A stretch of 13,709 nucleotides of DNA from the NCBI GenBank assembly GCA_025201705.1, contig MU616925.1:17740-31448 (forward strand), read 5' to 3'. Position 1 is the first letter of the stretch. Each line of letters opens with the position of its first letter. The notes beneath the pieces were generated by a model. That model was not told the origin of the DNA. It did not search any database and saw only the letters and a program-made list of their open reading frames with translations. This document shows positions 1 through 9,183 of this stretch, one piece after another. This DNA is from Dissophora ornata (Eukaryota > Mortierellomycota > Mortierellomycetes > Mortierellales > Mortierellaceae). A program made the translations under genes and the position numbers.

Positions 1-121
1 AAAAAAAAAAAAAAAAAAAAGTCAGTTGAGGAGCAAGTGAAAAGTACAGGTTCAAAGATACCGCTCCGAGGGAAAATGGACACGGTGGAGCAAACGCGTG
101 TGCCTTGTCGTGGCAACTTAC
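1..121 (-). other. Intron 1 of the AP-3 delta gene (3' end outside window)
   Basis: The intron begins at 121 on the minus strand with GTAAGT. Near the left edge it shows a CTGAC branch-like motif (about 21-27) followed by a run of 20 T on the minus strand (20 A on the plus strand). That is a typical branch site plus polypyrimidine tract. The AG acceptor must lie just outside the window. I see no other signal here. Confidence 0.6.
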
Positions 122-304
122 ATAGGTCAGCTTGGCAATGGCCTGTGCCTTTAGGTCGGGGTCATTACGACGCAACTCGAGTCGAATGTCTGCGATCTCC
201 TTTGCGATGTAGCCCTGCTCATTCTTCTTGTTCTGGCGAATGCCGCGAATCAAGTCCGTGAGGGTGTGGGCGAAAAGACCGTTCATATTCATGTTCATGT
301 TCAT
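122..304 (-). CDS. APL5: AP-3 adaptor complex subunit delta, first coding exon (partial gene)
   Basis: This minus-strand exon encodes 61 residues, from an ATG at 304-302 to a GTAAGT donor at 121. After four Met-Asn pairs it reads GLFAHTLTDLIRGIR, then an acidic/basic helical stretch, then KAQAIAKLTY. This is the pattern at the N-terminus of AP-3 delta (phenylalanine/TLTDL-RGIR, then KANAV-KLTY), and the family continues with LxMxGxD after KLTY, so a phase-0 intron here fits. AP-3 delta is a large adaptin of the AP-3 coat, which sorts cargo from Golgi/endosomes to the vacuole. No other in-frame ATG lies upstream in the sequence read (to about 500), which supports the start. The rest of the protein (family length near 900-1,200 residues) lies beyond the left edge. 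The Met-Asn repeat is a lineage-specific addition. The family call rests on a short match from memory, but the pattern is specific. Confidence 0.82.
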
Positions 305-578
305 GTTGAGTATGTTGATATTGACTATACGCCTCTGGTCGATGGCTGTTGTGTATATCCTAGAAAGCGCTGCGCCCTTATTAAGGCTCCTTGATACGAA
401 TGCCTCTTTGGCGACTGATGCTCCACTTGCGGGATGGGGGAAAAAGGGAATGGAGAAAAGAGTGAGAATTGTTAATGGCGCGGGCCAGCTGATGCGAAAG
501 ATGAGCCAAGCACACACGTTGAACACGACGCCGATTGGACGGCTGAGTGGGCCACAGTGGAAGTGCGGAATGGATTAA
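305..578. promoter_or_regulatory. Upstream region of the AP-3 delta gene
   Basis: This stretch lies between the AP-3 delta start codon and the next open frame. It is mixed in composition and has no clear TATA box. It should hold the AP-3 delta promoter and 5' leader, and possibly the promoter of the weak plus-strand frame that follows. Short open frames on both strands here have no recognisable content. Confidence 0.35.
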
Positions 579-935
579 GGGGCTCGCTGGCACTCGAAAC
601 CCTATTTGCGAATCCGCAACGCGAAATTATTCCCTGGCAGCACCAAGCGCCAGACCTGGGTTACCAACCTCACGGACCTCACTACCAAGTCTATCTGGAG
701 CGAGCGAGACCTCTGTGCCCTAATTCAGTGGACACGGCCCTTCATAGTCATAAAGCCCCAATACCGATGCCACCTTAACAGAGTCTCAGCTGATCGCTTG
801 TGGCTTCCAAGGAATATGGCAAATGCACTACTTTACGCCTTTGTCCTTGACGACCGCACCATTCCAATTGACAAGATATCCCAATACATGCGGAGGATGG
901 CTCTCCGTGTAAACACACTTCGAGCACGCAACTGA
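579..935 (+). CDS. Hypothetical open frame, possibly part of a gene (weak)
   Basis: This is an uninterrupted plus-strand frame of about 118 codons, from just after a TAA (576-578) to a TGA (933-935). The first in-frame ATG is only at 816, so if the frame is real its 5' end is an upstream exon or a lost start. The product is basic, with two Trp-containing segments (WSERDLCALIQ and, later, RLWLPRNMANALLYAF) and a RRMALRVNTLR tail. The Trp spacing loosely recalls a Myb/SANT-type helical repeat, but I do not recognise a family. An AATAAA 52 bases after the stop is the only outside support. It would be head-to-head with the AP-3 delta gene. It may equally be a decayed gene. Confidence 0.25.
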   Translation, partial: GARWHSKPYLRIRNAKLFPGSTKRQTWVTNLTDLTTKSIWSERDLCALIQWTRPFIVIKPQYRCHLNRVSADRLWLPRNMANALLYAFVLDDRTIPIDKISQYMRRMALRVNTLRARN

Positions 936-986
936 AAAAGAAAAGAAAAATCTCCCCATCTTCTATTTCCTCATCGCCTCGGTTTG

Positions 987-992
987 AATAAA
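987..992 (+). terminator. Possible polyadenylation signal AATAAA
   Basis: A perfect AATAAA lies 52 bases after the TGA of the weak open frame that ends at 935. The position suits a cleavage signal if that frame is transcribed. Confidence 0.3.
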
Positions 993-2450
993 CACCTGCC
1001 CAAAAAAAAATTCACTGGCAGTCAATAATGTTCCCTTTCCAATAACAGGGGCAATGGCTGTGGCGGTCCGTTGTCTCCAGAAGTGCTTCTTCAGATGTGA
1101 TTTGCGCGTGCCTATGCTTGATCAGTCAGCTTTGATGTACCCAAGACCTTACACGTGTTTTGACGCGATGCCTTCCATGCTGACTAGTATTTATAAGACA
1201 TCTTAATTTGCTGGGATCTAGGTACTAAGGCGCGAGTATCTTAAGCGCGGGACTCAGAGGAGCTTAAAGATGCTGAATTTGTTTGGCCTGATGCACCCAA
1301 ATCACTGGATGTACCGTATCGTGGCCATCTTTCCAACCAACCTACTTCGTTGCACATTGGGAGTCAAGTCTGTATTTCCTCCCTTCACGGAGCAAGAACT
1401 GCCGACACACCGTGTGGAGTATTAGGATTTCCTGCCGAGCCAATAAAAGAAATAAGTCGCGTTAGTCAGCCCACTAACATGGGACTTTAGTTGGCCTCGT
1501 GGATGAGTTGGCGGAGCCTAAAATGCCAAAAAGTCTTAAGACGCTAAGACGCAGGTTATTTTACTATCAGCTAGCACAGCCGGCTGAATGTCGGCTAGGC
1601 AAAGACTAGAGCAAACTTCAAACAACCCCCCGTTGGTCAAAGTCCTAGCGGCCTGTAATTTACCCGGACCCGATTTGTGGAGGCGATCGCTCAGTAGAGA
1701 GTGATGCCGCACACTTGTTGGCTCTAGTGCCGATCTCCACCGCGACCGCGATCACAATGCTGGCCAAAGCATGGCCAACGTCGTCCCTCAATGGGCTGGA
1801 GAATTCAAGTAGCCTGCAGCTCTGGACCTGCAAGTTGCCGAGCAGCGACAAGCACCGTGTGGAGCGGGGTTCACTCCTGTGGATTCCGGCAAGTCGAATG
1901 CCGAGGATCAGATCCTGTGTAACATTTTAACTGTGGGTTGAAGGTCAACAGTCCCATTTGTAAACTTAAATTGTCATCCACTGTGGATCTTGCACCGAGA
2001 GCCAGCGCAGTTGTATGATGCATCCTCCATTGTGCACATGTACTTGTGAGCACTCTGTTGCCCAGACAAGGCCACTTTTCACGCGATATTTATATCGATT
2101 AGTCTATGTCAATGCGGTTGTTTCGCGACTGTCTCTAGCCCGCGCGGTATTCATGTCTACACATGCCAACAGTGCATCACTAAGTCCGGCTCTCACCCAG
2201 AGCAGTGTCCACATGTTGCGCCCAGCTACTTGTTCGTGCTACATGTCAGGGAAAATAAACAACTCGTAATACAATTTATGTTTACTAGTGTTTTGTTTTG
2301 TTCTGTAAAGCTGATGTATCGAAGCACCTCCTGCATCGCATCCTGCCGGTAGACCTGCTCCCCTGTGTGGTGCTTTTTCATGACATGTCTGCTGTCATGA
2401 TGGTTCTCTGGACTCTTTTGCTCACTATATTTCTTCGCCAGCTCTATCTC
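993..2450. other. Intergenic stretch without a supported gene
   Basis: About 1.45 kb without a credible gene. Open frames up to 84 codons occur on both strands (for example 1660-1930 and 2015-2269), but they lack family motifs, splice support or consistent codon use. Scattered AATAAA-like motifs (near 1441), a TATTTATAA-like motif (about 1190-1198) and short GC-rich patches are present. No tRNA-like T-loop, rRNA or transposon terminus was recognised. A decayed element cannot be excluded. Confidence 0.4.
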
Positions 2451-2486
2451 TTTTTCGCTTTTCTTCTTCACTTCACAGTCCCCCGA

Positions 2487-2640
2487 GAGACCACTCCTCG
2501 CCTTCACCCTTCCACAACCCCTTCCCTCCATCCGGAATCTCAGTCCCCCTTCACTTCCCCCTTCACTTCCCCCTTCACTCCCCCTCACGCCCTCTGTCTC
2601 TCTTCAACGGTCAACATATACCATCCAGCTCGTCCTTCAT
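2487..2640 (+). promoter_or_regulatory. Pyrimidine-rich leader/core promoter tract of the DUF3712 gene
   Basis: A strongly CT-rich plus-strand tract lies directly upstream of the ATG at 2679. It includes about three tandem copies of a 12-base unit (CCCCCTTCACTT) at 2544-2585. CT-rich tracts before transcription starts are common in fungal promoters, and both peptidase genes in this window have a comparable CTTCCTCA tract. The glycine/serine-rich minus-strand frame over it is just the shadow of this repeat. Confidence 0.5.
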
Positions 2641-2678
2641 CCCTCGATTAATGATCTAAACCTTTCCTCCGACCAACC

Positions 2679-5600
2679 ATGTCTTTCTCACCAAAAGGCT
2701 CCCTCAACGAGAAGGAGCTGCTCCCTTACACAGACGAAGAGACAGAGTACCTCAGCGTCCTAGCCGACGAGCAAGAACAACATGTCCTCTCCAAGGAGTT
2801 CGACGAATTTGGAGACAACGAGTCGTTCGAAGAATACACCTATGAATCACCAGACAAACTCCATCGCAAACCCTTCTACCGTCGCAAAAAAGTCATCATC
2901 ACCTGTGCGATCGGCACTGTCATCTTCCTGGCGGTCTTTCTCCCCATCTTTATCGTCTTCATTCTCCCCAAAATTGCGCAGCTCCTGTTGAACTCGGCTT
3001 CGATGGAGATCATACAGTTGAACATGACCAACCCTGGAGAGACGGCCATGACGGTCTCGGTCGCAGCTCAAGTTGGAGGAATCCCCAAAATCTTTTCTGC
3101 GGATATGGAATTTACAGAGGAGATCCTTGTCCATTGGCAGGGCCTGACTATTGGTTCCATGAACCTTGATCCTGTTCATGTCAAGGGCGGCAAGGGAGAT
3201 ATCCTCCAGGCCACTGGATTCACGATCGCAAACACGACAGCCTTTGCAGCTTTTGTGAAGGATATGGTAAGAGCAAAAAAGTCTTATTTTCTCGAGGGTG
3301 TGTGTGTGTGTTTGTGTGTTTGTGTGATGTGCAGTGCAGTGCAGTGCGCACCGGGAAAGTGCGAGCGGGGCATTTAATGCAACCCCGGTGGGATGTGATG
3401 ATTATGGAAGTTTACGCGATGGCATGTGCCCATTTTTGCGTCTGCGGCTCTCAAAATATACGATATTTGTACATCGTGCTACAAAAAGAAATATCATGAA
3501 TCAGCTTTATTGCTGACTCCCAAAAGGGCGAGACGCGCAATTTGAGGAACAGGTAGCGATGAGTGCGATTCAGTTGTGGATGGTGATAGCCAGATGGTAA
3601 GCGCCATTGCGCATGGCCGCAGCCTCGGTATTGCCCAAATTCTGGAAAAGAGCGAACAGTAGAGAGAAAATGTGGTGGGTCTCTTCTCTTATAGGCTCTC
3701 ATCAACAAACATATTAGACTACTTCGCTTTACTGTATTCATCCCTTTAAACGGCGCTGTTTGAACTTTACGATGGAACAAGGGAAGAATGAAGCACAGGA
3801 TGTGGAAGAAGTGGAGAAGAGAAGTGAGCAGAGGGTTCACCTTAAGGAGTCGACAGCGATCGTAGATTGTCTGTAAAGTAGACTAATGATGATGCGTGGA
3901 GAACGTGGATAATGTGGAGAAAGATCGCAGGAACGTGCGGCGTATGTTTACGACCCTGGGGTTCGCGAGGTTGGGGCGAAGAGAGGCGCTTGGGATGGTT
4001 GTGCAGACCTGGACACTGCAGGAGGGAGATATATGCCAATACACCAATGATTCCACAAATGCCCTACATCTCTAACCAATTGACCAACTTTTATGCGGCA
4101 TTGTCTGTAGTTGGCTTCTGATGGCTTTGCCTGGACTCTGACCAGCAAGGCTACTCTCAAGACCCTGGGGCAGACCATTAAGAACCTCGAGGTCAACAAG
4201 GTCCTGAACATGAATGGTACGTGTTCACACGATGGGTGTCAACCTCCATCCTTCTATTGCACTCACATGCACCCCTCCTCTGTGTGATAACACTGCATGG
4301 TCTAACTCATTCGTTTGCATGGGTGGTTTTTTTCTGCTAATTGTATCTAGGTCTGAGCAACTTCTCCAACATGAAGATTCTCAGCTTTGATCTGCCTTCC
4401 GATGCACCCGATGGTGCCCTCCTCTCCATTCAGGTCTCCATCGCCAATCCTTCACCTATCGGCATGAGCCTCGGCACCATTACTCTCGACATGAACTTCG
4501 AGACTGCCTACCTCGGCCGCGTTGTCGCCAAGAACGCCACCTTGATCGGCGGTCAACCCATGATCTTGACCTTGGAGGGTACTCTCTTGAGACAGACAGA
4601 TCCCGTTCACCTCCAGGAGCTGTCCTTGCTCATGTCCAACTACCTGGGCAGCATTGTCACCCTAGCTACTGCACAGGGCGTCTCGGTCTTCCCCGATGGT
4701 GTCAATGCAGTGTCTTGGTTGACTTCAGCCATCTTGGCAACTACGATGACGGTCCCTCTCCTCGCTCCTGAGCCATTGAACGTCATCCAGGGTTTGGACA
4801 TCAAAGACATGAGCTTGGCCATCGGTCCTGAAGCACCCTGGGCTCCCACCACTAGTTCGAACGCAGTCTCCGCGGTCTTCAAGCTCCCTTTCAACATCTC
4901 TATCAACATCACAGAGCTTGCGAACACAACCATGACCTTGATTTATAAGGGCACCCCTCTTGCTAATTTGACGAGCGCTGTCTGGAACCAGACAGCGTCC
5001 GACATGAAGAATAACAATATTGTCTTCACACTGCCTCCTTCGCTCCTGAGTGTCGTGGACAATGCTCACGATGCCTTCCAAGCATTCTTGACCGAAGTTG
5101 TGCAAAACACCAGCTCTGGTTTCGATATCACAGGAAGCGCCGACTCCGTGGTGACCACCTCCATGGGTATTGTGAGATTGAAGGTTCCATTCTCCTCCAC
5201 CATCACACTGAATGGTATTGGATTTGCTTCATCTTCGCCTACTATCTCGAACGTCACCGTGACTGGTGGTTCTACTGAGTATATCACTCTCAGTGTCAAC
5301 GTTGGTATCAACAACCCCTCGATCTTCTCGGTCGATGCCGGTCCAGTCACCTTGCAGATGAGCGGAACTGCTGAAGGCTTGAGCGGTGTGATGGGAGAAG
5401 CCGTATTGCCAAGCTTTAAACTTACACCAGGATTGACGAATCTGATGGCCGAAGTTCATTTCCACACATCTGACACGGCCTTCCGCGACGCGTTCTTCTC
5501 GCAGTTCGTGCTTGGCGCCACTTTTGACTGCGTCATTACCGGTAATGATCAGTCGACCAACATTGTCTCGATGGTGCCCGTACTGGAGGCTGTCTCCATG

Positions 5601-6029
5601 AAGACCAAAGTCTCTGGTATGATCCCAGCTCCTCGCTTGATTGCCAGCGGCAACGGTGCTCCCAACATTGGAAGCGTGCTCGGCAACCGTCAAATTCCTT
5701 TGAGTTTCACTATTACGAATCCTCTCCAGACTGCACTGTCGATCAACACCATCAATTCCCAGGTCTCCTGGCGCCAGAACGTCTTTGGAACCGTCCTGGC
5801 TGACAATCCGTTCTTGATCCCTGTCGGAGAGACGCTTGCTTCGCCCACGATGGTTCTCCAGGCACCCATGACTCTCCAGTTCGGAATTTTCCTGGTCTCG
5901 ACTTTCCTGCCCGCCAACCTTGGAGTTCTCACAGGTACCATTGTGGATGTGGATACGATTTCGACTATTGGAATAACGGTCGGCGGGTCTGCCAATGTGG
6001 GATACGTTTCGAACATCAATTATACTTAG
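2679..6029 (+). CDS. Single-pass membrane protein of the DUF3712 (Tag1-like) family
   Basis: Three exons are proposed: 2679-3266, 4111-4216 and 4351-6029 (790 residues). Splice sites are ATG/GTAAGA...CTGTAG/TTG (phase 0) and AATG/GTACGT...TCTAG/GTCTG (phase 1), and the joined reading is continuous. Residues 1-70 form an acidic cytosolic tail ending in a basic RRKK stop. About 72-96 is one transmembrane helix, and the rest would be luminal or extracellular. The large domain has LEA2-like beta repeats with the NP turn typical of the family: around 109-150 (LNMTNPGE), 238-283 (ANPSPIG), 379-420, 529-568 (GINNPSIF) and 679-720 (TITNPLQ). Many NxS/T sites suit glycosylation. The role is unknown here. 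Yeast Tag1, a vacuolar membrane relative, acts in ending autophagy, so a vacuolar site is an inference. The TAG stop is suspect (next entry). A broken paralog follows downstream. Confidence 0.85.
3267..4110 (+). other. Intron 1 of the DUF3712 gene (844 bp, unusually long)
   Basis: The donor is GTAAGA after codon 196 and the acceptor is CTGTAG before TTGGCTTCT. A CTAAC branch motif lies near 4071-4075. Protein continuity with the family supports the join. At 844 bp the intron is much longer than intron 2 (134 bp). It holds a GT-rich microsatellite, a purine-rich patch near 3776-3835 and a short coding-like stretch on the minus strand near 3570-3640. I see no complete gene in it. Confidence 0.7.
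3298..3350 (+). repeat. GT microsatellite followed by a GTGCA short tandem repeat
   Basis: Alternating GT with TTT interruptions (about 3298-3327) is followed by three to four GCAGT units (about 3331-3350). It lies just inside the donor end of intron 1 and is a likely site of length variation. Confidence 0.75.
4217..4350 (+). other. Intron 2 of the DUF3712 gene (134 bp)
   Basis: The donor is GTACGT and the acceptor is TCTAG. A CTAAT branch-like motif lies about 12 bases before the acceptor, preceded by a T-rich run. It is a phase-1 intron splitting the Gly codon of MNGLSNF. The broken paralog keeps remnants of the exons on the upstream side. Confidence 0.8.
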
Positions 6030-6230
6030 AACGCTGTGCCTGCGTTCTTAAAATTGGATTTGAGCTTTGCAAATGGACTCAAAAGACGTGCAGAGGAGAT
6101 TGGCACACTTTTGCCACGCGCAGCACCATCGCCGGAGGACGGCATGGAGTATGTACAGTGGCTAAAGGAAGCCCTCTTCGCAGCTTACCCAGAGGAAGCG
6201 AAGCAATACATGGCAGAGCTGAACAAGTAG
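6030..6230 (+). other. In-frame 66-codon extension downstream of the DUF3712 TAG stop
   Basis: Immediately after the TAG at 6027-6029 the same frame stays open for 66 codons to a TAG at 6228-6230. It begins NAVPAFLKLDLSF, which reads like the normal continuation of a DUF3712 protein (NYT, then Q-N-x-VPAF). It ends in an amphipathic charged helix (EEAKQYMAELNK). The TAG differs by one base from CAG (Gln), the residue expected there. Either the gene was recently shortened by a nonsense change, or the stop is read through, or the base is a sequencing error. An independent short gene starting inside this frame is less likely. The 3' flank (6235-6275) is A-rich with ATAA motifs, as at a fungal transcript end. 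Confidence 0.6.
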
Positions 6231-6374
6231 ATAGTATTACAGCATAATAACATAAAACGCGTGTAAAAAAATAACCGCGCTTTGATCTTCTTCGGTGCTC
6301 AAACCAGGTGTCGATTGCTCGACGAATAACAGATAATGTCTGCAGACTGATAGAATTGCTATCGCCAACGCGTG

Positions 6375-7247
6375 AGAAACTTACACCCTCTCGCTCAATA
6401 AGAGAGCATTTGCCCTGCGACGAGGATGAAGCCGACTACTTCGACTTCACCAGCAGCAGCAATCATGAATTTGAGAAAGAATTTAGCAACGACGACGACT
6501 TCCACAAAATACGCCTACACGACTACTAAAAAATCATACCCCAAACCCACCTATAAGCGGAAACGCTATACCATCAGTTGTTTGGTCGCAACAGTCATCT
6601 TCCTTGCGATTTCATTCCATTGTTCCTCAAGTTTGCACTGGGATCCAATACTGAAATCGATGATGATCGATGCGACGATGAATGTGGTTAAGTTGAACAT
6701 GACGGACCCACAAGAGAGCTAGATGACGGTCACGGTGTTAGTGAAGGTTGAGGGAATTCCAAAGATATTCTCGGCAACGATGGCACATAGAAAGTGTATG
6801 TGGACAGTACTAGCACGGTACCAAATGTTTGTGACAATGGCAAGGGGAACATCCTGCGGACGACTAATTTTCAGATTGTGAATGCGACGGCATTTGTACG
6901 TGAACGGGAAACATTTATTTTATTTGCGCGATGATATGGGCGTACATAACATGTGCAGCATGTGCCTTGCTTGTATTCCACAGAGTGCCTTTGTACTAGT
7001 CCAAAACAAGTAAGAAGCGGTGCACGATTTCTTCCTAGTCATCTAACTCTCTCCCCCACAAGATTGAACAAACAACTGAATGCGTAAATATTGTTCATGC
7101 TGTACGTTCATGCTGTACATTCTGCATATTCACCTGTCGTTTAATGCACGCATGAAGTTGTAAGCTGATGGATTCGCCTGGACCATGCGAATGTTGCCAC
7201 AGTAAATGCTCTAGAATAGTCCATCAAGAATCAAAACATCAACAAAC
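6375..7247 (+). pseudogene. 5' part of a broken DUF3712 paralog (exons 1 and 2)
   Basis: This is a decayed tandem copy of the gene just upstream. Exon 1 remnant (about 6375-6898): acidic tail (REHLPCDEDEADYFDF against KELLPYTDEETEYLSV), a basic YKRKR stop, a TM stretch (LVATVIFLAI), then NVVKLNMTDPQE, MTVTVLVKVEGIPKIFSATM and GKGNILRTTNFQIVNATAF. These line up in order with residues about 12-192 of the intact protein. Damage: no aligned start ATG, a frame change between about 6480 and 6530, a TAG at 6720-6722, and more shifts near 6780-6840. Exon 2 remnant (about 7164-7247): ADGFAWTM, then two stops, then RIKTSTN, against ASDGFAWTL and TIKNLEVN. About 265 bases of intron-like sequence separate them, so the copy arose from DNA rather than from mRNA. 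The gene body then stops at the peptidase inverted repeat. Confidence 0.8.
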
Positions 7248-7364
7248 AGTTGACCTAATAATCATCCTCCGATTGTTTGTACTGATTAATTTTTAACCGC
7301 GGTTGAATACTCATATTTTTTTCAGCCAAACCACCAGTCAATTTATCAATGGTGAGAACTCCTT

Positions 7365-7370
7365 TTTATT
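7365..7370 (-). terminator. Polyadenylation signal of the left peptidase gene
   Basis: AATAAA on the minus strand, 48 bases past the stop codon. The right copy has AATAAA at nearly the same distance. Confidence 0.5.
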
Positions 7371-7418
7371 TTCTTTCTTTTGTTTGCCATTCCCAACACA
7401 AAAAATAATATTGAAGAC

Positions 7419-9032
7419 TTAGAGATTCTTCAAAATAGCCATTCCATCTACGGTTCCCAGGCCTGTACAGGCATTCCAGCCAGGTCCTGCCTTATAACCT
7501 GGAGATTGGCCTGGGATTGCGTTGTCGCCAACCGTGACATCGTGAACAATGCCTTTGTGAGCGTTGGCGTAAAAGAACGGATTCATGAAACCAACATTCT
7601 TCTTCTTCGCCTGATTCAGCCGAGCTACAAGAGCAGCCATGAGAGGAGCGACAGCACTTGTGCCACCCGAATTCTCCTCATTTCCATCGGAACGTACGAA
7701 ATAATTCACTGCACACATAGCAATATCTGGCACACCGCGACCATGACTAGGCTCGCCCTTGTCAATCGAGGCTGGAAGATTGGCGCCCAACTGGTATTCA
7801 GGCACTGGGAATATCTTGCTAATTCCACCTCCGCTTGCACAACCATCTCCATTCCAAACAACATCATTCCCGTGCTCGTCAATTTGGGTGCCACCACAGC
7901 TGAGCACCAGGGGGTCAGCTGCAGGATGGTCGACGTGGATGTGGCCATCCCAATCCTTAGCAGCCTCGTCTGCTGTGCCATAGTCTCCCGAAGCAACACA
8001 AACAGTGATGCCCAATGCCGCGGCGTCTAGGAACAGTTGGTGGAACTCGTTTATTGCCTGCTGATTGGCGGGACTCTCCGGACTACCCCAGCTGATTGAA
8101 ATGACACTTGGTTTGCGTTGTGTGTCATGGACGGCGGCTCTGATAGCCGCTATGAACGACTGGTTCTCAGCGTCGTGTGCAAAGTAGACAGCAATCTCGG
8201 CCTTGGGCGCGACTGCTCCAGCAGCCTCTATGTCGAGCATCACTTCACCATCGTACCACGCCACAAGATCGTCCTTCACCTTGACGACCGGAGCTTTTCC
8301 AATTCCAGCGTCGACGTAGACAACGTTGGGAAGAGGGATACCAATCTCCTTGAAGTAATCTTTAAGATCATCCGTCTGAAAACCGCCGCCGAGTTCGATG
8401 ATGGCGATAGTTTGTCCTGAGCCATCTAGGGGAACATCATTGGCTGTAGTCGGGAACTTGTAGCGTTTGGCATATTCAGTCGCAGCAACGCCATTTGCAC
8501 CACCTGGACCGCTTGCTGCCACGGCCTGCTGGCAAAATCCGTGCCTCAGATTGGGGCGTGTGTCAAACCCGAAGATACCGATAATGACATCGTTGAGGTG
8601 TTGGGGAATGTAGATTTCACCTTGCTGTGCGCGATAGGTGCCAGTACAGTGATCACACATTTTAACGTCGGCGGGGAAAGCGTCCAAAAGATCGCCTAGA
8701 GTTCCTCTCAAGACAATCGACCGCTCTGCTTCGCTTCGACGGACGACAGTGACGTTATACTTCTGCGCATGCTGCTCAACGAGATTTAGGTCCTCCTCAG
8801 AAGCACCGTATTGCTCAACAAGCTGCTCGTAAGTGAGATAGGTTCTGTCCTCAAGTTTTTCCTTGCTTAGCTCGTAAACCTTTCGCTCTAGCGCCTGGAC
8901 GTCTCCAACAGAGCGTACGCGAACGGTGATGGTGGCAACCTCCGAACGGTTGATAGGGCCGGCAGGATGGGAGTCGGGTCGCAATTCGCTCTTGCTATCG
9001 CGGAGAGGAACATAGTCCGTCTTGGTCGCCAT
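7419..9032 (-). CDS. S53 family serine-carboxyl peptidase (sedolisin/kumamolisin type), left copy
   Basis: Intronless, 537 residues. Residues about 28-170 look like the pro-kumamolisin activation domain (ITVRVRSVGDVQALE, LTYEQLVEQYG, then a GTLGDLLDAF segment). The catalytic domain follows. The sedolisin catalytic set is visible: Glu263 and Asp267 (DGEVMLDIEAAG), oxyanion Asp350 (ASGDYG) and Ser459 (GGTSAVAP), with spacings close to kumamolisin. A C-terminal calcium-site region is present (HDVTVGDN, then AGPGWNACTGLG, with Asn where kumamolisin has Asp). The enzyme would cleave peptide bonds, usually at acidic pH, after removing its own prodomain. There is no signal peptide, so the site of action (cytosol, vacuole or unconventional export) is open. 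The ATG at 9032 is preferred: upstream codons to 9095 lack an ATG and fall in the leader. A TATA box and a CTTCCTCA tract lie upstream. The divergent paralog is at 11032-12618. Confidence 0.93.
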   Translation of the reverse strand: MATKTDYVPLRDSKSELRPDSHPAGPINRSEVATITVRVRSVGDVQALERKVYELSKEKLEDRTYLTYEQLVEQYGASEEDLNLVEQHAQKYNVTVVRRSEAERSIVLRGTLGDLLDAFPADVKMCDHCTGTYRAQQGEIYIPQHLNDVIIGIFGFDTRPNLRHGFCQQAVAASGPGGANGVAATEYAKRYKFPTTANDVPLDGSGQTIAIIELGGGFQTDDLKDYFKEIGIPLPNVVYVDAGIGKAPVVKVKDDLVAWYDGEVMLDIEAAGAVAPKAEIAVYFAHDAENQSFIAAIRAAVHDTQRKPSVISISWGSPESPANQQAINEFHQLFLDAAALGITVCVASGDYGTADEAAKDWDGHIHVDHPAADPLVLSCGGTQIDEHGNDVVWNGDGCASGGGISKIFPVPEYQLGANLPASIDKGEPSHGRGVPDIAMCAVNYFVRSDGNEENSGGTSAVAPLMAALVARLNQAKKKNVGFMNPFFYANAHKGIVHDVTVGDNAIPGQSPGYKAGPGWNACTGLGTVDGMAILKNL

Positions 9033-9100
9033 GATTTTGTATTGGAGTGAGTTGAAGATATGTAGTGAAGCTTGTTGTGTTGTTTGTTCAGGCAAAGGGG

Positions 9101-9154
9101 AGTGAGGAAGTGAGGAAGTGAGGAAGTGAGGAAGTAAGGAAGCGAGGAAGTGAG
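9101..9154 (-). repeat. CTTCCTCA short tandem repeat in the 5' leader of the left peptidase gene
   Basis: On the minus strand this is about six CTTCCTCA/CTTCCTTA units, 70-120 bases before the ATG. The same tract, with a different unit mix, lies at 10900-10955 before the right copy. It is probably part of the pyrimidine-rich core promoter or leader and a length-variable site. Confidence 0.8.
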
Positions 9155-9176
9155 AGGGTCGAGGAAATGCAACGGG

Positions 9177-9183
9177 TTTTATA
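9177..9183 (-). promoter_or_regulatory. TATA box of the left peptidase gene
   Basis: TATAAAA on the minus strand (GGTATAAAACCCG), just upstream of the CT-rich tract and about 145 bases before the ATG. This is a plausible core promoter position. The right copy has GGCATAATGCCCG at the equivalent place, so the box is lost there. Confidence 0.6.

Noticed and set aside
1..20. Poly-A run as a retrotransposon or processed-pseudogene tail
   Set aside because: It is better explained as the polypyrimidine tract of the minus-strand AP-3 delta intron, with a branch-like CTGAC beside it.
1660..1930. Overlapping 63- and 71-codon ORFs on both strands
   Set aside because: Short, with no recognisable motif, and no promoter, splice or poly(A) context.
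2226..2588. Gly/Ser/Glu-repeat minus-strand ORF
   Set aside because: It is the antisense of the CT-rich leader repeat of the DUF3712 gene, with no independent support.
7380..8030. 216-codon plus-strand ORF opposite the left peptidase, and its mirror at 12247-12708
   Set aside because: Antisense shadows of a strongly conserved coding region; no family motif in their own frames.
9033..9095. 21-residue N-terminal extension of the left peptidase
   Set aside because: It would need a TTG start and reads through the leader; the right copy has no frame-compatible equivalent past its lost ATG.
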